Counted from the stretch's first letter, positions 43,890-55,739 are shown. The stretch is DNA of 64,000 nucleotides from Cordilura impudica (GCA_963682025.1 OY821521.1:170429165-170493164), one strand, 5' to 3'. Program-made: numbers and translations. Notes: generated by a model from the sequence alone, not told the origin.

Positions 43890-46318
43890 GCTGTTATGGT
43901 AAGATGTGAAGCAATTTTGTGTGGCGTTTGGTATGCACAAATGAACATTTCATTTTGCACACTTATATCCGCAATACGCTGTGCAATTTGCTTTCTTGCA
44001 TCTAACTTTTTCCGCTGTATATACCGGCCAATGATGGAGACCATCATACCTCAGAGAGACAGCTGGAGCTATTTCGTATTTCTTTTTGGATGTAGTGGGA
44101 GTACTTGTTCCCGAAATGGTAGGACTGTAGGCGCCCACGTTTTCGTATACCAATTTTTTGAGTTGATAATGTTAGAAGTGCGTCTGAAATATCATTTCGA
44201 AATGCCAAAAGGTCCATACAATCTTTAGTTTTTATTTGGTTTTTTTCGCAATCAATTTTGTACTCCAGACATGAGTTGCATATGGAAAGATCAATAAAAT
44301 GGTCAATAATTTTCAACGTCCATTTTTTAGATCTGATTGAAATCCGGTAGAGTGAAACTAGAAAATCCATTTTCTCTACACCGCCCATATTTTGGTTGTA
44401 GATCTCAATAAGTTGTGGTTGTTGAATCTCAATTTTCTTTTTTTCTATAGCACAAAAACGTGAAACAACGTGAACATTTTCTGCGCCGTAAATCGTTGAT
44501 ACAAGTTGTACAGAGCCACCGTCAAGCCATCTTACTATAATAATATAATTTCTTTCAATGCGAAAGTCAAAACTACCTCGTCCAGATCTTAAGATCTTTT
44601 TCGGTTTAAAGCGGCACTTTACCAATTCTGTTACTTTTTATAGTTCCTGTGGCCATATACCGCGTTGTTTTAAAGCAAAGTAATTAAACAGCCCAATTCT
44701 CAATAACAATTCCCTGGGAATTTTTTCCCTATTCCCTGTTCCCCTATTCTTAATAAAATCTCCCCGAGAATTTTTTCTCATTTCCCTTTACCCTTATTCT
44801 AAAAGAACTTCGAAAATGGGAATCTCTTCCCCGGGAAAAAAGTAGCTATTCTGAATGTCAATAAAAGGGAGAATAATTTGGGAATAATTCCGCCAAAAAA
44901 TTGAGAGGGAGTGCTGCGAAAAATGTATGTACTTAATAGTTTTATGAAAAAAAGTAATATATATCATTTAAAATTTTGTATAATAATATTATTATGGCAT
45001 TACTGTTGCTTTCAGGTCAAAAGCAACAAATAAAAAACAAATTCATGTTCTTTTGAACACAATGCAAGCCAACCCTGATGTTGCATGCTTTGCTCCGTCT
45101 TGTCCTGCAGCTGCTCTTCTGCTTCAGCTACCATCAGAAACGCTACACTGAACATTTTTTGTATTTATTTTTAATTTATTAAAGATTTAAAAAAAGTTTT
45201 ACTTTTAATTTCCACAAAAATTTTTAAATTTGTAAACAAAACAAAACAACTGAAGCTAAACAGCTGTCTTCGAATAATCGAAATTCTCTCTCCCATATTA
45301 TTATTCTCCCCGCCTGTTTAGAATAGGAGGATTTATTCTCGGGAAAAATGAATTCCCCGGGAACTCATTTCCCTGGGAATATTTAGAATAGGGCTGTTTG
45401 ACAAAGTAATTGTCAAAAAATATTAAAAATTTTTTTTTTTTGGGAACTGTTTTTGTTAAATGAATGACAATATCGGAACAAAATCCAAATTTTTTTCTCC
45501 AATTATTGTATTCTTGACTTGATATATCTTAAAATCGTAAAGGGTAAAGGGTACCTTTTGAACTACAAAGACAAAACATTTTTATATCCCACTTAATGGG
45601 CTTTTTTGGCATATATTGTCTTAAAGTTGTTTTTCCTTTAAAAGGGACCATCGTTTCGTCAACGCAAAGGTTTTCATCCCTCGGTAATGAATATATCTTT
45701 TTGCTTGTCATTTTTATTTGAACTCGACGAGAATTTTAAGCTATTGCGCAAAGAATGAAACCGAGCTCTTATCATACATTGACGAAAGGAAGGAATCTCA
45801 GTTGCTTTCGACCAATACATTGTAAGAAGAGGATAACCAATTATTCCCATCATTATTTCTAATGCAATAAATTGCATTAACTCTTCATTGGATAGTTTTA
45901 TTGACGTCCCCGTGCTTACGAGTGATGCTTGATTGGTTGCTGCAACGATTTCATTCAAAAGCTCATCGGTAAAATACTCCAAAAAGTATTGTAGAGCAGT
46001 CTTTACATTGTTTTTGGGTATCGGTTCTTCGAAATGTGCATCTGGAGCAGTCCAATCGTATTTTTTCCAACGATAATCGTCTAGCTTCTTAAATGTTTCC
46101 CATACTCCTTCCTCGTCTTCCATCCCTGCTAGTTCTTCTTCCCTTTCATTTCCTTCACTATTTTCAATATTATCTATGTTTATTTCAGATAGATTTTTGT
46201 CGAGATAACTCTTCTATTACAAAAGAGTTATTTTTTTCTAAGGCACCGATTAGGTCATCCAATAGGTCAGAATGGTCGGATTCTTCTAAATTTCACAATC
46301 CTTAAACTTCTTTGACAT
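43890..46318 (-). pseudogene. piggyBac-like transposase pseudogene, split by another element
   Basis: Starts near 46318 (MSKKFKDCEI), then an acidic N-terminal region. WKKYDWTAPDAHFEEPIPKN, YFTDELLNEIVAATNQ and ELMQFIALEIMMGIIGYPLL follow (46123-45674), then NLCVDETMVPFKGKTTLRQY with the DDE-domain Asp (45711-45529). The frame degrades (DIVIHLTKTVP) and is interrupted at 45401-44685 by an unrelated element. It resumes with GRGSFDFRIERNYIIIVRW and MGGVEKMDFLVSLYRISIRS (44625-44044), and ends in the Cys-rich C-terminal domain (VRCKKANCTAYCGYKCAK, then NVHLCIPNATQNCFTSYH). In that zinc-binding domain the Cys after CAK is a TGA stop (43950-43952). Several frameshifts also occur. Piggybac transposases cut at TTAA; this copy cannot. 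Confidence 0.9.
44685..45401. mobile_element. 717-bp inverted-repeat element with 9-bp target duplication
   Basis: Ends TTAAACAGCCCAATTCTCAA and the inverse, TTAGAATAGGGCTGTTTGA. Flanked on both sides by CAAAGTAAT (44676-44684 and 45402-45410). The interior is palindrome-rich with repeated TTCCCTGGGAAT and AGAATAGG-type phrases mirrored at both ends, and has no coding capacity. A 9-bp duplication suggests a Mutator-like transposase; 8-bp (hAT) is possible if the boundary is shifted by one. Confidence 0.85.
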
Positions 46319-46809
46319 AATGAACTGTTGTTTTTGCGAAACAGCTTGCAAATGAATTGATAAAACTTATCAAGTTCAAATTAATCGTTATTTTTACTGC
46401 ACATTAGCTCCGTTAAATAAAATTGATGCCATATGGAATTACACAAATTCAAAAAATTACCAATTCTGGTAATATTTCACACTTTTTTACGTATTTTGGT
46501 ATATTAAATTTATTTAATTTTTTATGTTATTTAGTAAAATCCTGTGTTTTAAAAAAGACCTTTTTCAAGAGAAAAAAAAACAATATTGAAGTGCAATGGA
46601 TCAGCAATGCAGTGTACCATTTGTTTCCTCTAATTGAACGATCCACAACCTCCATATTAAAGTTATACAAAAAAAAAATATGAGATTCTTCAACTTATAT
46701 GTTATTCTTTTCCTTTGGGAATAACGTTAAACTGAGAGAATAGGCGAAACTCCTACAATTTTTGAAATAAGGCAAATCACATTATTATCATTCATTCCAT
46801 TTTACAGTA
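46319..46809. other. Unassigned DNA between two piggyBac relics
   Basis: An 86-codon frame (46423-46683) has no recognisable motif. Confidence 0.35.
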
Positions 46810-47992
46810 ATACTCGTAATATTTTTATTGGTTATTTTTGGCATAATCGGAGCTACCCCAGCTCTTTTTTTCATATCTTTTGTGCTTATAAGAGGTGGTG
46901 CTTTTAACCGATTTTCTCTGATTGTTCCCGTTGTGTTGAGATTCCATTCTTAAGTTTTTCGACCACAAAATAATGAAACTTTTCGTCTGGCCACTTCACA
47001 CCTACAGCATGAGTAGCATTACTCTTGCACCAACACGAAGATCTGCAAATTCTTGGCTTATATTAGTTGACGCCCCTTGATATGGCTCAAACCAGTTCAT
47101 GTATTCCAGTCGAGTAGTGCCAATTCAAAGCTTGTACTCATAATGAATCGCCTTAGCATAAATATATTGTTTGCAGCCATGAAGGCCGTATTAAGGAACC
47201 ATAACTTCGTCCACAGAATGCATTTAGTCTGGGGGGGGGGGGGGGCATTTTCCATCAACTTTTTGCATAGCACATTAAATAATGGCCTCACTTTTGCACA
47301 CATATATCTGGTATCCAGCATGTGATTATCGCACAAGTGCCAATACGAAAAAATTAAATCAAAACGATTTTTTGTAATCGCTTCAGCAATTTCCCATTTC
47401 CCATTACATTTTGCGCTGAGGATTATAACTCCAACAAACGCCATGGTTTCGAACTTCTCAACGTCTCTGGGACGATTTTTTTAATGCATACTTATTTGTT
47501 TCAGTCAAAATTAGTTTACTTACTTCATCGTTGAAAAATTTAAAAAAAATTTCCATGGGAGTTTCATCAAAACACTCACGATTTTGAAAGTTACTTTCTG
47601 CTGGCGGTAAATCTTCTTTTACCCAAATGAACGTTTTTTGCCTTTTCGCTGGTGTTTGTTTGTTTTTTTTCTTTCTTGTTTGGTGACAATTTTGTTTGTA
47701 GTACGCTTAACGGCAAATCGTCGTCGGAATCAACTGATGAAATATCTTCGGTGTTCTTTGGTACTTGCGGTCTTATTATTTCCGCTGAAACTTTCAGTTG
47801 TGAAGTTGGCAAATTATTGATATTGACTGATTTCTCAGCCCAACTATCTTCTTCGGTAACATCAGCACATGCATTTTTGGGAGGATATTTTGTTATTTCA
47901 TCAGCCAAATTTGCTATCTCTTCTATGCCTTCGAACAAAGCAACAGCATCATGAAGCGATAGCGACCGGAAATAAAACAACATCGTAGACAT
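46810..47992 (-). pseudogene. Second piggyBac-like transposase pseudogene, different lineage
   Basis: The N-terminal region (47992-47591) has LSLHDAVALFEG and a long acidic/Ser-rich linker, as in piggyBac-derived proteins. Then FKFFNDEVSKLILTETNKYA, MAFVGVIILSAKCNGK and ITKNRFDLIFSYWHLCDNHM, with KVRPLFNVLCKKL. A run of about 17 G (47231-47247) follows, after which WFEPYQGASTNISQEF and FIILWSKNLRMES-like segments are recognisable in other frames. The catalytic DES/DET motif region is destroyed around the G-run. Frameshifts and missing C-terminal third make it inactive. Its sequence is clearly distinct from the neighbour at 43.9-46.3 kb. Confidence 0.8.
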
Positions 47993-47997
47993 GAAAG

Positions 47998-48406
47998 GTT
48001 GTAATGTCCTATATATGGGACATTAATTTTCTTTTCAAATTTTCGCTCAAATATTCAATAAATTACAAAATATAATTTTCAAAAAATTTTTCTTTTAATT
48101 TACATATGTATGTACCGATGCTCCTCGCTACACCCATCGTAACGAATATTTGACGATTTTTGATTTAGTAGATTTTTGGTTTATGCGATTTTAGACTTTT
48201 GGCGATTTATGATTGTAGCGATTTTTGTTTTCTGTAATTTGGCGATTTTTGTTTTTTGCGATTTTTATTTTTGGCAATTTTTGTTTTTGGCGAATTTTGT
48301 TGTTTGCGATTTTTAATTTTGACGAGTTTTGATTTTTGGCGATTTTTGCTATTCACGATTTTCGGTTTTGGCGATTATTTTTTTTTGTAATTTTTGAGTT
48401 TGGCAA
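47998..48406 (+). repeat. GGCGATTTTTG minisatellite repeat, copy 1
   Basis: Opens with TAATGTCCTATATATGGGAC and ATTA (8-bp inverted arms), then about 120 bp of A+T-rich sequence and degenerate units of about 14-17 bp such as TTTTTGGCGATTTTTG. The same start and order recur at 50697. The Tigger element is inserted at its right end. Confidence 0.75.
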
Positions 48407-48408
48407 TA

Positions 48409-50614
48409 CAGTGGAATCTCTCTTGAGCGGACAGCCAAGGGACCATTGAAATGTGTCCGGACAAGGGGGATGTCCTCTCAAGAGAAAATTTAAAATTTAA
48501 ATCAGTAAAATTTGGCTAAGATGGTAAGTTTTTATTTAAAAAAAAAAACAAATAAAGAATTCAATTGGTTTTAATAACAAACAAAAAAAAGAAGTCATTA
48601 ATAAGTATGTATCTAATAATTATTTCAATAAGTATTCCTCCATCCTAGTTTGGCGTTTTTTGGTCTTGGTAATAACATCTTGGAAATGTAAGGCAAGCGT
48701 TGAAAGTATATTCGTAGCTTCTGTATCACCTTGGCGTTTCACAAACGCTATGAGATCGTGCGTTTTAGTCAAAGCATCTTTATATGTTAAGATGTTGTTT
48801 CTTGCATCTTGAAGACCTAAAGGTTCAATTTCATCTGTTAAGTCATCTGAAATTTCTTGAACTTCAGAAATTTGTTCGGGTAATGGTACCTGTAAATCCA
48901 AAGGTGATCCCTCAACTATTAAATCCTTATCGACATGATAAAAATCATTTAAGCTTTGCACAGTGACCCCTGAAAGAAATTTTTTCTGAATTTCGGCAAT
49001 TAGATTTAATGGCAACTCATCTTCAGGCTCAAAATCAACATAAAATGTTGGCTGACGTTCCTGGCTGTCAAACGTAAATCCTGCCTCACGAAAACAATTT
49101 TGAACTGTTTCAGAAGTAACTTGATCCCACGCACTTTTAGCAAAATAAACTGCATCCAATAAGTTTATACGTTTTACTAAATCTTGGGCTGTATCAGAAA
49201 TTTCAATGTTTGCTAATAAGTGCTTCAGTACCAAAGTTCTGTAATTATTCTTAAAATTTTTAATAACATCCTGATCAAGTGGTTGGCTGATTGAAGTACA
49301 ATTAGGAGGCAAAAAAATTAATTTTAATGTTTTTAAAATTACTGTTTTTTTGGATGCAATACCGCATTATCCAAAAAGAGTAAAATTTGCCTTTTTTGTG
49401 CTAATTTATTTCGATCGAAATTTTCTAACCATTCACTCATAATTTCAAACGTCTCCACGATTTTGTGTTTCATTTCCATGTCACCGGTAAATTATATTTT
49501 TTTTTTTTACTTTTAAAAGCTCTTGGCTTAGATGCCTTGCCAATAGCCATCAGTTTTTCTTTATCTCCAGCCGTGTTCGCACAGTGCAATATTGTTATCT
49601 TTTTCTTAGACAATTTTCCTCCCACACATTTTTCATTTTTTAAATTCATGGTCTTGTTTGGTAATGCTCTAAAAGAGAGACCAGTTTCATCAGCATTGTA
49701 AATATCTCTTGGTAGGTACCCTTTTATTAGAGAAGGCAGTTTCACCATTAATGATGTTACATCCTCAGGATTAACAGAGGCGGCTTCGCTACATATCGCT
49801 TTGAACGTAATATTGTGTCGAATTTTAAACTTGTTAAGCCAACCAGACGAAGCATTGAAAGTGTTGTTACCCAAGGATTCAGCTATTTCTTTAGCTTTGC
49901 TTCGTATCAATTTTCAAAAGTAAAATTATTTGAATAAAACATATTATGTAATCCACCAAACAGTCCATTTAGTAAATCAGTGATAATATGACGCAACCTG
50001 CAGTAAATCCTTTGTATAGAATTAAAAACCCTAACTTACTTACCAGTTAAGGGAATTCCTTTATTGCGTGCTGCAACCAACAATCGTAGCACAACTGATC
50101 AATTGTTAGTCCTTCACCACTTCATTAACACTTCTCTTTTCTTTATGTCAGAAGTTTGAGTTTTACTAATACTAAAACGCTTCGATAAATTCCTCACACT
50201 TAATTTTTCTTTATTGTACACTTCAATCACTTCTATTTTTGCTTCAGTGTTAATATAGACCTTTTTTTTTATCCATTTTCAAAAGTTTCGATGTGCGTAC
50301 AAATGTATACTAAAAGCCAATGAACACTGCATTTCCAAACTATAGTAAATAAATACACATCTATGTTATTTGGGGAATCACCTAAATCGCGTAAATAAGG
50401 GCATAGATTACAAACTGTCAAATAACAAATGAAATGTCCGTACAACGGAATTATTTTTTGTCAAGCGGGTGTCCGCGTCCGCTCATGAGAGAGCCCGCTC
50501 AAAGGAGAGCGATTGCAATGCTTTTCTTATAGAACGTTGCCGGGACCTGGCAACTGTGTACGTCCAAAGGGGGTGTCCGCTTAAGGAAGGTGTCCGTTAT
50601 GGGAGATTCCACTG
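48409..50614 (-). mobile_element. Tigger/pogo-like DNA transposon
   Basis: A 2206-bp element with inverted ends CAGTGGAATCTCTCTTGAGC and the inverse, GGGAGATTCCACTG. It is flanked by TA on both sides (48407-48408 and 50615-50616). The subterminal sequence has repeated GCGGACA phrases (TTGAGCGGACAGCC; CTTAAGCGGACACC on the inverse strand). It sits inside the minisatellite. Confidence 0.9.
48620..50276 (-). pseudogene. Tigger/pogo transposase (CENP-B-like) pseudogene
   Basis: Start near 50276 (MDKKK). Then an N-terminal CENP-B-type helix-turn-helix (KIEVIEVYNKEKLSVRNLSK, in shifting frames), LLVAARNKGIPLTG and, after about 150 bp of unrelated or intron-like sequence starting GTAAGT, IRSKAKEIAESLGNN with WLNKFKIRHNI. 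The DDE domain keeps YNADETGLSFRALPNK (first Asp), LLFLDNAVLHPKK (second Asp) and PPNCTSISQPLDQDVI (third Asp). The last 230 codons (49312-48620) are open. Frameshifts near 49480 and 49350 and in the N-terminal part make it non-functional as it stands. Confidence 0.85.
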
Positions 50615-50616
50615 TA

Positions 50617-51716
50617 TTTGTTTTTTTTTTTTTTTGGCGATTTTTGTTTTTTTTTCGAATTTTGATTTTTGCGAGTTTTTATGTTGGCGATTTTTTTAAT
50701 GTCCTATACATATATGGGACATTAATTGTCTTTCGCTCAAATATTCAATAATTTACAAAATATAATTTTCAAAAAATTTTTCTTTTAATTTATACATACA
50801 TATGTAATGATCCCTTTCGCTACACCCATCATAACGAAGATTTGACGATTTTTGATTTAGTTGATTTTTGGTTTATGCGATTTTAGACTTTTGGCGATTT
50901 ATGATTTTAGTGATTTTTGTTTACCGTAATTTTCGCGATTTTTGTTTTTAGCGATTTTTGGTTTTTGGCGAATTTTTCTGCGATTTTTAATTTTGCCGAG
51001 TTTTGATTTTTGGCGATTTTTGGTATTCGCGATATTCGGATTGGCAATTTTTGATTTTTGGCGGTTTCTGTTTTTTGCGATTTTTGTTATTCGCGATTTT
51101 CGGTTTTGGCAATTTTTGACGATTTTCGCTATTCACGATTTTCGGTTTTTGGCGATTATTGTTTTTTTTTTTGCAACTTTTGATTTGGCAATATTTGTTT
51201 TTTACGATTTTTGATTTTGGCGAGTTTTTATTTTTTCGATTTTTGTTATTCGCGATATTCGGATTTTGGTGCTTTTTGATTTTGACGATTTTTGTTTTTT
51301 TGTTTCAATTTTGGATTTTGACGATTTTTTTATTAACGATTTTTGTAATTCGCGATTTTTGGTTTTGGAAATTTTTGCTTTTTTACGATTTTTGCTATTC
51401 ACGATTTTCGGTTTTGGCGATTATTATTTTTTTTTTTTTATTGCAATTTTTGATTTTGGCGAGTTTTTATTTTGGCGATTTTTATTTGCAATATACGGAT
51501 TTTGGCGATTTTTGATTTTGACGATTTTTGTTTTTTGTTGGAATTTTTGATTTTGACGATTTTTGTTATTCGCGATTTTCGGCTTTGGTAATTTTTAAGA
51601 TGGCGATTTTTATTATTCGCGATTTTCGGTTTTGACGATTTTTGTTTTTTGCGATTTTTGTTATTCGCTGTTTTCGGTTTTGACAATTTTTGATTTTGGC
51701 GATTCCGCACGTATTT
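50617..51716 (+). repeat. GGCGATTTTTG minisatellite repeat, end of copy 1 and copy 2
   Basis: 50617-50696 continues copy 1 beyond the Tigger insertion. At 50697 the TAATGTCCTATACATATATG / GGGACATTA start appears again and leads into about 900 bp of degenerate TTTTGGCGATTTTTG, TTATTCGCGATTTTCGG units. Frames on both strands (Phe/Leu/Ile-rich on plus, Lys/Asn/Gln-rich on minus) are by-products of the repeat. Confidence 0.8.
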
Positions 51717-51720
51717 TCCA

Positions 51721-52095
51721 CGACTACTCATTGGTAATTAATGTACTTGTCAAAAGTTTCAAGACTGCCGCTTTCATAGTACTTCATATTTTATGTATAG
51801 GAGGTGCCATTCCCATTAATCCAAGACCGCCCATGTTTTATCTGACTACTCACATTAATATCTGATGGACTCGTACAAAGTGTCAAGGTATTCTCTTTTA
51901 TAGTACTCCAGTTATATATTATATATTTACTTTGTATGGGCGGTTCCAAGCCCACGCACCGAACACGTCAATTTTTGGGCGACTACTTACATTAATAACT
52001 CATTATCTCACACAAAGTCGCAAGCGTTTATATACTACAGTACTACAGATGTATGACTTCAAAATTCACTTTATATGGGAGGTGCCACGCTCACT
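51721..52095 (+). repeat. Three degenerate tandem units of about 125 bp
   Basis: Units start at 51721, 51843 and 51980 with GACTACT followed by ATTAAT. Each then has an AAGT..CAAG phrase, a TATAGTACT- or TACAGTACT-like phrase and a GGAGGTGCCA or GGGCGGTTCCA phrase. They follow the minisatellite directly and may be part of the same element. Confidence 0.6.
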
Positions 52096-52137
52096 TGAAA
52101 AAAATATATAAAATATATAAACAAACAAAACTGCGTT

Positions 52138-53306
52138 TTTATACCCTCCACACCCTCAAAATGGAAGATGAAAAATGGGAAATGAAAAATGGAAAATGAA
52201 AATTGGAATTGGAAATGGAAAATGAAAAATGGAAATTGAAAAATGGAAAATGAATTATGAAAAATGGAAAATGAAAAATTAAAATTGAAAAATGGAAAAT
52301 GGAACGTGGAAAATGAAAAATTAAAAATGGAAAATAGAGAATGGAAAATGAAAATTGAAAAATGGAAAATGGAAAATGAAGAATGGAAAACGGAAAATGA
52401 AAAATTAAAAATGGAAAATTAAAAATGAAAATTGAAAATGGAAAATGAAAAATAGAAAATGAAAACTGGCAAATGAAAAATGAAAAATTAAAAATGGAAA
52501 GTGGAAAATGAAAAATGGAAAATGAAAAATTAGAAATGAAAAATAAAAAATGGAAAATGTAAAATGAAATGTGGAAAATGATAAATGAAAAATCGAAAAT
52601 GGAAAATGAAAAATTAAAAATGAAAAGTGGAAAATGGAAAATGAAAAATTAAAATCGAAAAATGAAAATTGTAATATGAAAATGAAAATTGAAAGATAGA
52701 AAATGAAGAATGGAGATTTTCCAAAATGAAAAATGAATAAAAAAATTAAAAACTAAAATGTAAAATTTAAGATTAAAGATTGAAAATTAAAAATTAAAGA
52801 TTAAAAATTAAAAGTTAAAAATAAAAATTCAAAACTAAAAATTTCAAAAAATTCAGATAAAAATATTTTAAAATTTGCTTTTTTAATATTAATATCTGAA
52901 AACTTTTAGCCAAGAATCAGTTTTTTTTTTGTTTTTTTAATATCATGAATTACCTCAAAACTTTCTTATTGGGATCAAACTTTGGGTGTTATAACGGTGG
53001 CTGCGTTATATAATGAATTTCATTAGGGGGTTTCTACTCTAGTAAAAGAAAAATAATGCCATTTTTCAAATAGTAACGAATTCTTTTTATAGAAGACACG
53101 ATAATTGTTTTTTATAACAAGGAATTATAATAGAAACTGGCCAACAAGAAAAGCAATGAACTTAAAATTTAATTGGTATTCGAAATTTACCGACAACAAT
53201 TTTAAAGTGGTAGCCGTACCCAATATTGGTTGTAATATTGAGTTTAAGATGCAGGTGGAGGGTATCAAAGATTCGGCCCAGCCGAATTTAATACTCTTAC
53301 TAGTTA
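52138..53306 (+). mobile_element. Family A copy lacking its 5' core
   Basis: TATACCCTCCACACC is followed at once by heptamer units (52157-52840), so the hairpin half, GTCY tract and core are deleted. The 3' region (GGTGGCTGCGTTATATAATG, then AAAGTGGTAGCCGTACCCAA) and the end GGTGGAGGGTATCAAAGATT with stem-loop TTCGGCCCAGCCGAA and ACTCTTACTAGTT are well preserved. Confidence 0.75.
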
Positions 53307-53687
53307 TGTATAAGATTGCACTTAATATAATATACTTTCATATATTTCCGAATTTCACAATATTTAAAATAAACAAGCACAAGCTTTGACGAAAAAAAAT
53401 AATCACTGCTTTCTAACACGATTACGTTCTCTACTGAACAAAAAAAAGAAAAAGCATTTGCTGCCAGCGTTGGCTTTCGCTCGTGTGCATGATCGGACAT
53501 GATGTGGGTGTCCTGCATGTAGGACAATAATCACATCTGGTTTAAAAAATAATTCGTTTATATTAAATAAAAGTGTTTTTTTCATTTTTAAACGGGCCCC
53601 TTTAGGCTAGTAGTAACTTTATAAACAAATTTTGAAGTATGTTTGTGAAAATATGTATTTCCATTCCATAATATTACAAAGTTTTAC
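53307..53687. other. Unassigned DNA downstream of ECM29
   Basis: No gene recognised between the A copy and the ECM29 3' end. Minus-strand frames of 60-75 codons here lack family motifs. Confidence 0.4.
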
Positions 53688-53693
53688 TTTATT
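53688..53693 (-). terminator. Poly(A) signal of ECM29
   Basis: AATAAA on the minus strand, about 31 bases after the ECM29 stop codon. No better candidate lies nearby. Confidence 0.6.
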
Positions 53694-53723
53694 GAAATCC
53701 ATTCAACCATCCAATTAATATTT

Positions 53724-55729
53724 TTAATAATCTTGGAAACTACACTTGCTGAATTTTTCCTCAATATCCTTAATCCGACATCTTATTTCTGGAGCCGAAT
53801 CTTTTTGAAATTTCGACAGATTTTCTTCGAAATTTTTTCTGATCACTGACAAGTGTTTCATATCCTTGGCCTCGGCCAGACGCTTAATGAGTATTAAAAC
53901 AATATTGAGAGCTTCTTTTTTTAAGCCAGTATGGGGAATACCTAAGAGAAAGAAAAATAATTATAATTATTTAAATGAGAAAGAGGAATAATATATAGCC
54001 TTATTATTAACATACCAGCCGCATACGTTACAGCTGACAATATATCTTGAGAGATTTTCTCTATTATGCCATCACGTTCTAGTTGTGTGTCCACTTTAAC
54101 CTTTTTCTCTTTGTTGTTGCCTACACTCTCATCCTGCTGGGCATTGTTGAGCACCTGTAATCGTTCGATGAACTTTGTTAAAGCCACTAGAAGACTAACT
54201 TGCACGGAACGGGTATTATCACGCAGACATTGAGAACAACGTTCGGCAAATTGTTGTTGATATTTTCGTTGTGTATCGATGGCATTTTTAGGCCAAGATT
54301 TACCCAATGTTTCACAAACGGTTTCCTTAAGTTTATTTAAAATGCTGGCACGTTTATTACGTTCATCGGCTGTTAGATCCTTGTCGGGATGTTCGTCTTC
54401 ATCATCGGATGTTGAGAGTTTGCGTATTTCTTTCTTATCCAATAGATACCAAATCATATTGTAGACCTAAATTGGAAATTGGGGATGAAAAACAAATATA
54501 TAAAACTTAAATTTTTCCTTCAAATCTGAGAAATATAAAAAAAAACCCACTGAATTTGGAAATAAAACCAACTTTTCTTTTAAGACAACCTTAGATTCAA
54601 AGACTTTTTCCATACAGGAAAAACATGAGAATCTGAAGAAATCATTCTTTAGATTGTAAGGATGTTTTTTCTTAAAAAAACCCCTTTTTGTTTTGAGATT
54701 GTGCCTTCACACTAACCTCTTCAAAACGATCCTTTTCCAACTCTTCCAATATATCCCCCAAACTAGCCAATACCATGGTACGATATTTGGGTTCTTCTTT
54801 GCGGCACTCCTTCATGGCTGCCTCAATAATACGATCACATATTTCATGTTGTCGATCTAAGCCTTTACATAAAGCTGCCAAGGCTTCCAACAATCGCTCT
54901 TTACCCTGAAAAGTACGGCCCTGTAGACCAGTTATAAGCAGCGCTATCAAACTTAAACGATCCCTCTCGTCAATGGTAGTTTTTAAACGTTTGGCTATGG
55001 TCTGTATAGCATTTGCCGCCTGGGCCTTACGCGACCAACTAGCATCATTTAAAGACTTTTCCAATTTTGATATAATAACATTCAGATTCATGCGTATACC
55101 AGCATCGCCCGGACTAATTTCATTCCATAAATCGCGCCATAATTCAATGGTGGCTTTGTTGTCTTCATTGGGTTCCTCGTGCATGGCAAAGAATATAAAG
55201 GGCAATACACTATCCAAATAATCTTTAAGTAATTCATTGTGACGTTTATTAATCGATTGGATGACAAGAACAGCCGAACGATTGGCTGGATTTTCCATAT
55301 ACATTTCATCAAGTTTGATAAACAAGTTACGTATAGATTGTTCCTAAATCAAAAAAAAAAATGTTTTTTTAAATACATAAATTTATAATAAAATATAATA
55401 AAGATACCAACCTTGGCTATACCTATTAAATGTCCTATAGCACTGGCATAGTATTTACGCACCGTAGCATTGCGATCTTTAAGCCCTACGAAGCAAGCTC
55501 CCAAATATTTGGCCACTAAAGGTGTCATTTCCTTACCCAAACGTATGCTTATCTAAATTTGTAATTCAATTTTACATTTGAAATTATTTCCTTTAAAAAA
55601 TTATCTAGTTACCAGACATATATAATGGGCACATGCAATTTTGGTACCCAGATTTACACTGGTTTTGATGAGATCCAATATAGCTGGTGTCATTTCTTCT
55701 AAGGCGGAATAGTCGACAAAACCAACACA
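53724..55729 (-). CDS. ECM29: Proteasome adaptor and scaffold protein ECM29, C-terminal exons
   Basis: ECM29 (ECPAS) is a HEAT-repeat protein of about 1,800 residues that binds the 26S proteasome, holding core and regulatory particles together and linking them to endosomes and motors. Five exons are visible: 55729-55613, 55552-55412, 55343-54717, 54466-54016 and 53941-53724. Each has an AG acceptor; the four internal donors are GTAACT, GTTGGT, GTTAGT and GTATGT. Phases match throughout (0,0,0, then 1). Together they encode about 517 residues, roughly the last 28 percent, ending FSKCSFQDY and TAA. Recognisable parts are LKDRNATVRKYYASAIGHLI, FIFFAMHEEPNEDNKATIEL with WRDLWNEISPGDAGIR, and LQGRTFQGKERLLEAL. 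These follow the order of the animal ECM29 C-terminus. No frameshift or stop breaks it. Earlier exons are outside the window. Confidence 0.93.
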
Positions 55730-55739
55730 CTAGAGAAAT

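Noticed and set aside
43812..44228. 138-codon plus-strand frame
   Set aside because: Antisense to the C-terminal part of the piggyBac-like transposase, which has clear family motifs on the minus strand.
51438..51731. Lys/Asn/Gln-rich minus-strand frame and Phe-rich plus-strand frames at 50942-51550
   Set aside because: Both strands are open because the minisatellite units lack stops; composition follows the repeat, not a protein family.
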